This document shows, in pieces, positions 6,316 to 8,948 of a stretch of DNA of 8,948 bases. The notes below the pieces were generated by a model. It had not been told where the DNA came from. It did no database searches and was given only the letters and a program-made list of their open reading frames with translations. The number at the start of each line of letters is the position of its first letter. The stretch's first letter is position 1. The DNA comes from Phycisphaerales bacterium (lineage in GTDB: Bacteria; Planctomycetota; Phycisphaerae; Sedimentisphaerales; Anaerohalosphaeraceae), in the NCBI GenBank assembly GCA_011048645.1, contig DSDR01000091.1, positions 1 to 8,948 on the forward strand. Reading direction: 5' to 3'. Position numbers and translations under genes: made by a program.

Positions 6316-7245
6316 TCAGGGAGCGGCGGGTTCATTTTCGGATGTACCTGCGGCCTGTTTTTTGATTGTCATCAGGCGGCGTCTGAGCAGATGCAGCCAG
6401 AACCAGCGTATCAGTCCGCTGAGGGCAAAGCCGCCGAATGAAATCACCAGCGCCAGTTGCAATCCGCACAAAAAAATCATCCCGACGATCACGCCCGTCC
6501 AGGCCAGATAGGTAATGGGCTTTCGTCCGCGCAGGTATTGATTGACCACGTGGGGATAGCGAATGCGGCTGACCATCAGGACGCCGGCGCCGATGGTGAC
6601 AAACGGCAGGATATAGAGAATCGTCCATCGCAGCACGGTAAACAGCGCGGTTTCGGAAGCCGCATCGTAAAGGATGTGCTGAAAAAACACCACCAGGCTG
6701 GCCAGTACGCCGGCTGCGGCGGGGCTGGGCAGCCCGGTAAAGCTCAGGTGGGCGGTTTCGTCCTCGGTGTTTTCGACGTTGAATCGCGCCAGTCGAATCG
6801 CGCAGCAGCACAAAAACGTTACGCAGCCAAGCCAGATGAACCGCTCGAAGAAATCGCCGAAGAACGGCTCGGCCGAGCCGACCAGTTGGCCGTGATAATG
6901 CAGCATCAGATTCAGCACCAGAAACGCCGGCGCTGCGCCGAAGCTGAGCATATCGCACAGGCTGTCAAGCTGGCCGCCGAAACTGGAGGTCGAGTGGCTC
7001 ATTCGCGCGACGCGCCCATCGAGCATATCGGCGATCATTGCAATGAAGATGGCGTATCCGGCCAGTGCAAAAGAATTCGGCCCCTTGGCGGCCAGTCCGA
7101 TGGCGGCAAACCCCGCAATGCCGTTGACCAGGGTGATCAATGACGGCAGAATGGCGATGGTTTTGAGTCGTCCCCTTCGCATCTGCCGCATAAACCGGCG
7201 ATGCGGGATGACTTTGCTGTCATTTGTTTTCGGATGAATGTTCAT
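6316..7245 (-). CDS. pssA: CDP-diacylglycerol--serine O-phosphatidyltransferase
   Basis: An integral membrane enzyme that joins CDP-diacylglycerol and L-serine to make phosphatidylserine and CMP, the step before decarboxylation to phosphatidylethanolamine. It has 309 residues. The CDP-alcohol phosphotransferase signature D-x2-DG-x2-AR-x8-G-x3-D-x3-D is complete: D73, D76, G77, A80, R81, G90, D94 and D98. Two further PssA hallmarks, RLARFN (151-156) and GLPSPAAAG (171-179), separate it from phosphatidylglycerophosphate synthases. About six to eight hydrophobic segments lie between residues 30 and 285, flanked by basic cytoplasmic ends; the C-terminal tail (about 286-309) is hydrophilic and probably dispensable. 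The ATG at 7245 lies inside the last 26 bases of psd, so the two are co-transcribed and probably translationally coupled; only a weak GGGA precedes the start. Nothing suggests loss of function. Confidence 0.95.
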   Translation of the reverse strand: MNIHPKTNDSKVIPHRRFMRQMRRGRLKTIAILPSLITLVNGIAGFAAIGLAAKGPNSFALAGYAIFIAMIADMLDGRVARMSHSTSSFGGQLDSLCDMLSFGAAPAFLVLNLMLHYHGQLVGSAEPFFGDFFERFIWLGCVTFLCCCAIRLARFNVENTEDETAHLSFTGLPSPAAAGVLASLVVFFQHILYDAASETALFTVLRWTILYILPFVTIGAGVLMVSRIRYPHVVNQYLRGRKPITYLAWTGVIVGMIFLCGLQLALVISFGGFALSGLIRWFWLHLLRRRLMTIKKQAAGTSENEPAAP

Positions 7246-7948
7246 AGCGTCCCAACACGGTTAAACCGGCTTTGACTTTGTCGCCCTTTTGAACCCGACA
7301 TTGCAGCGACGGGCGGGCCGGGGCATACAGTTCCGTACACGAGCCGAACTTGATCATTCCAAAACGCTGACCGGCTTGGCATATCTCGTCGGTTTTGGCC
7401 TGACAGACGATCCGCCGGGCGATGGCGCCGGAAATCTGCCGCACCAGCAGGCGATCGTTCGGCTCGTCCAGACGAAACATTTCAATCTCATTGGCCTCAT
7501 TGATCTTGCTGCATTCGGGGCTTCTGGCGTCGAGAAATCGCCCCGGTTTGTAGTGAATTTTCCCGATGCGAACCCGACACGGCATTCGGTTGATGTGGAC
7601 ATTGAAGATGCTCAAAAAGATTTCAATCCGCAATACCGGCCCGTCGAAGCCGTCGCATCGGTCCAATATCTCTACGGCGGCGATGGTTCCGTCAGCCGGC
7701 GAAAGCAGGGTCAACGGGTCGTCCGGAACCCGGCGCAGCGGGTCGCGAAAAAACGCCAGCACCCAGACCAACACAATAAACAGCAGCAGCTCCGGCAGCC
7801 ACAGGGTGATATGGCCCAGCACAGCGCACTGGCAGTGCGGCTTGATGACCAGCCGAAAAAGAACGGCATACAACACCATCGCGGTCAGGATGATCGCCGG
7901 ATAGAGCGCCGCCTGCGGCAGGCCGTATTTGGTTATCGGGATTCGCAT
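7220..7948 (-). CDS. psd: Phosphatidylserine decarboxylase proenzyme
   Basis: A pyruvoyl-dependent enzyme that removes CO2 from phosphatidylserine to give phosphatidylethanolamine. From the preferred start it has 242 residues, like the short form of the family. Hydrophobic segments at about 15-35 and 44-68 anchor it in the membrane. Family motifs follow: SPADG at 83-87, the FNVHINRMP block at 115-123 (His118 is the conserved catalytic histidine), and the self-cleavage site FGSC at 201-204. There the chain is expected to break between Gly202 and Ser203, and Ser203 becomes the pyruvoyl group of the small alpha chain. In other members the cleavage triplet is LGS, VGS or FGS. ATG 7948 (MRIPITKYG) is chosen because short-form family members begin in this way, although no clear Shine-Dalgarno is seen; the frame is open to 8062, but those extra 38 residues look non-coding. 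It overlaps pssA, which supplies its substrate. Confidence 0.95.
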   Translation of the reverse strand: MRIPITKYGLPQAALYPAIILTAMVLYAVLFRLVIKPHCQCAVLGHITLWLPELLLFIVLVWVLAFFRDPLRRVPDDPLTLLSPADGTIAAVEILDRCDGFDGPVLRIEIFLSIFNVHINRMPCRVRIGKIHYKPGRFLDARSPECSKINEANEIEMFRLDEPNDRLLVRQISGAIARRIVCQAKTDEICQAGQRFGMIKFGSCTELYAPARPSLQCRVQKGDKVKAGLTVLGRYEHSSENK

Positions 7949-8004
7949 GGTTGCACAATACGGCAAGAGCGAGGAAAAATCAAGTCTTGAAAATCTTGAT
8001 ATCG

Positions 8005-8038
8005 ACAAAACAAACCCATTGTGTAAAGTTTGCTTTGT
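8005..8038 (-). promoter_or_regulatory. Imperfect hairpin in the psd leader region
   Basis: ACAAAACAAAC (8005-8015) and GTTTGCTTTGT (8028-8038) form an 11-base inverted repeat with one mismatch, around a 12-base loop. In minus-strand RNA the mismatch becomes a G-U pair, so all 11 positions can pair. It lies 57-90 bases upstream of the psd start. It could be a leader structure or a DNA-binding site; AT-rich composition also makes it a possible coincidence. Confidence 0.25.
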
Positions 8039-8081
8039 TGGACGGATATTCCGGCGGCGCATGTGGATCGATGTTTTCCCT

Positions 8082-8110
8082 TTTCAACTCGGGGCGTCGG
8101 GCGTTATGAT
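8082..8110 (+). promoter_or_regulatory. Candidate promoter of the dihydrouridine synthase gene
   Basis: TATGAT at 8105-8110 matches the -10 consensus at five of six bases. A weak -35 lies upstream: TTTCAA at 8082-8087 with a 17-base spacer, or TTTTCA at 8081-8086 with 18. Transcription would start near 8117, about 35 bases before ATG 8152, a normal leader length. The position between divergent genes supports it. Confidence 0.4.
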
Positions 8111-8151
8111 AGCCTGCTTTCATGTGAATGATATGAATTCAGGACGATGCA

Positions 8152-8948
8152 ATGAAGATTGGAGATGTGGAACTGACGATGCCGTTCGTGCAGGCGGCTT
8201 TGGCCGGCTATACGGATTATCCGATGCGCAAGCTCGCCCGGCGGTTCGGCTGTCCGCTGACATTGACGGGGGTGATGCTGGATCGTATCGCGCTGCATCC
8301 GAAGGCGATTCGTCAGCCGAAGTTTCACCCGCACGACGATGAGCATCCGGTCGCGGCGCAAATTCTCGGCGATGACCCGCAGACCCTGGCCGCGGCGGCG
8401 GCGGTGTTTGAGCGGCTCGGCTATGATATGATTGATTTGAACTTTGCCTGTCCGGTTTTGAAGGTGCTTCGGCGCCAGCGCGGCGGTTTTCTGATGCAAA
8501 AGCCGGCATTGGTGCGTCAGGCCATTCGGCAGACGCGCGATGCGGTGTCCTGTCCGGTTTTAATGAAGATTCGTATCGGGTTTGACCGCAGTGAAGCGGC
8601 CGAGGACGATTTTTGGGCGATTTGTGCCGCGGCCGCTGAGGAAGGCGTCGATATGCTGGCCGTTCACGGTCGAACCGTCGATCAAAAATATCGCGGCAAG
8701 GCCGACTGGACGCGGATCGCCGAGGTCAAACGACGGTTTCCGAACCTGACGGTGTTTGGCAGCGGGGACATCTTCAGCGCCGATACCGCCTTTGAGCGAT
8801 TGACGGAAACCGGTATCGACGGCGCCCTCATTGCCCGCGGGGCCATCGGCAATCCGTGGATCTTCAGCGAACTGCTGGCCCGCCGGCAGGGCCGGCCCAC
8901 ACCGGTCGGGCCGCCTTTGGCTGAGCAGCGGCGCGTGATGCTGGAGCA
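8152..8948 (+). CDS. tRNA-dihydrouridine synthase, DusB-like (3' end cut by the window)
   Basis: An FMN-dependent, cytoplasmic enzyme that reduces specific uridines in tRNA to dihydrouridine using NAD(P)H. The first 265 codons are present and the frame is open at the right edge; full-length members have about 310-350 residues, so mostly the C-terminal helical tRNA-binding domain is missing. The TIM-barrel motifs appear in order: AALAGYTDYPMRKLARRFG at 15-33 (usually P-M-AG-x-TD), DLNFACP at 95-101 with the catalytic Cys100, KVLRRQRGGFLM at 104-115, MKIRIGF at 138-144, the VHGRT phosphate-site motif at 171-175, FGSGDI at 202-207, and GALIARGAIGNPWIF at 224-238. ATG 8152 is chosen because AGGA lies seven bases upstream. 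Several positions are unusual: TGVMLDR where most members have a TEM motif, and SGD in place of the usual NGD. This suggests a divergent subfamily rather than a typical DusA, B or C, so no specific symbol is given. Confidence 0.92.
   Translation, partial: MKIGDVELTMPFVQAALAGYTDYPMRKLARRFGCPLTLTGVMLDRIALHPKAIRQPKFHPHDDEHPVAAQILGDDPQTLAAAAAVFERLGYDMIDLNFACPVLKVLRRQRGGFLMQKPALVRQAIRQTRDAVSCPVLMKIRIGFDRSEAAEDDFWAICAAAAEEGVDMLAVHGRTVDQKYRGKADWTRIAEVKRRFPNLTVFGSGDIFSADTAFERLTETGIDGALIARGAIGNPWIFSELLARRQGRPTPVGPPLAEQRRVMLE

Noticed and set aside
6144..6335. 63-codon minus-strand frame overlapping the pssA end
   Set aside because: No ribosome binding site, no recognised domain, and it runs through the inverted repeat and the REP-like element, so it is most likely a chance frame.
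6457..7143. Plus-strand open frame of 228 codons opposite pssA
   Set aside because: Antisense to a fully motif-supported pssA; its composition (many Gln, His, Asp) is typical of the complement of membrane-protein codons.
7289..7990. Plus-strand open frame of 233 codons opposite psd
   Set aside because: Antisense to psd, which has all its catalytic motifs; no family signature in the antisense product.
7949..8062. 38-residue N-terminal extension of psd
   Set aside because: The extension is not hydrophobic or conserved-looking and would precede MRIPITKYG, the usual type of N-terminus for the short Psd form.

Overview
The window looks like a chromosomal segment from a planctomycete, most likely class Phycisphaerae and close to Sedimentisphaerales. 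This is inferred from gene content: short ECF sigma factors of the Rhodopirellula/Verrucomicrobium type, each followed by (or probably followed by) an anti-sigma-like gene; a membrane-anchored FecR protein with a C-terminal NPCBM-like module; a PEP-CTERM protein; and a large LamG secreted protein ending in a single EF-hand-like (dockerin-like) tail. I could run no database search, so the taxonomy is a judgement from family patterns.

Layout: everything from 1 to 7948 is on the minus strand. In transcription order it runs: psd (7948 to 7220) and pssA (7245 to 6316), overlapping by 26 bases; a 223-base spacer with two repeat-like hairpin elements; ECF sigma factor A (6092 to 5577); a FecR/NPCBM anti-sigma-like protein overlapping it by 4 bases (5580 to 3916); a PEP-CTERM exported protein (3745 to 3089); a LamG/Ig/dockerin-like exported protein (2929 to 776) followed by a strong hairpin terminator; a second ECF sigma factor B (568 to 23); and the first bases of another gene (from position 10 leftward), probably a second anti-sigma-like gene. 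On the plus strand a tRNA-dihydrouridine synthase starts at 8152 and runs off the right edge, diverging from psd across 203 bases.

How it fits together: Psd and PssA are successive enzymes of phosphatidylethanolamine synthesis and form a housekeeping operon. The middle of the window reads as a cell-surface signalling module. Sigma A would be held at the membrane by the FecR protein, whose exported C-terminal domain may sense a carbohydrate or envelope ligand. The two exported proteins just downstream are plausible members of its regulon. Sigma B with the gene at the left edge repeats the same pattern, so two sigma/anti-sigma pairs bracket two surface proteins that carry different C-terminal sorting signals. 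No tRNA, rRNA, CRISPR array or intact mobile element is visible. No gene-free stretch exceeds 300 bases.
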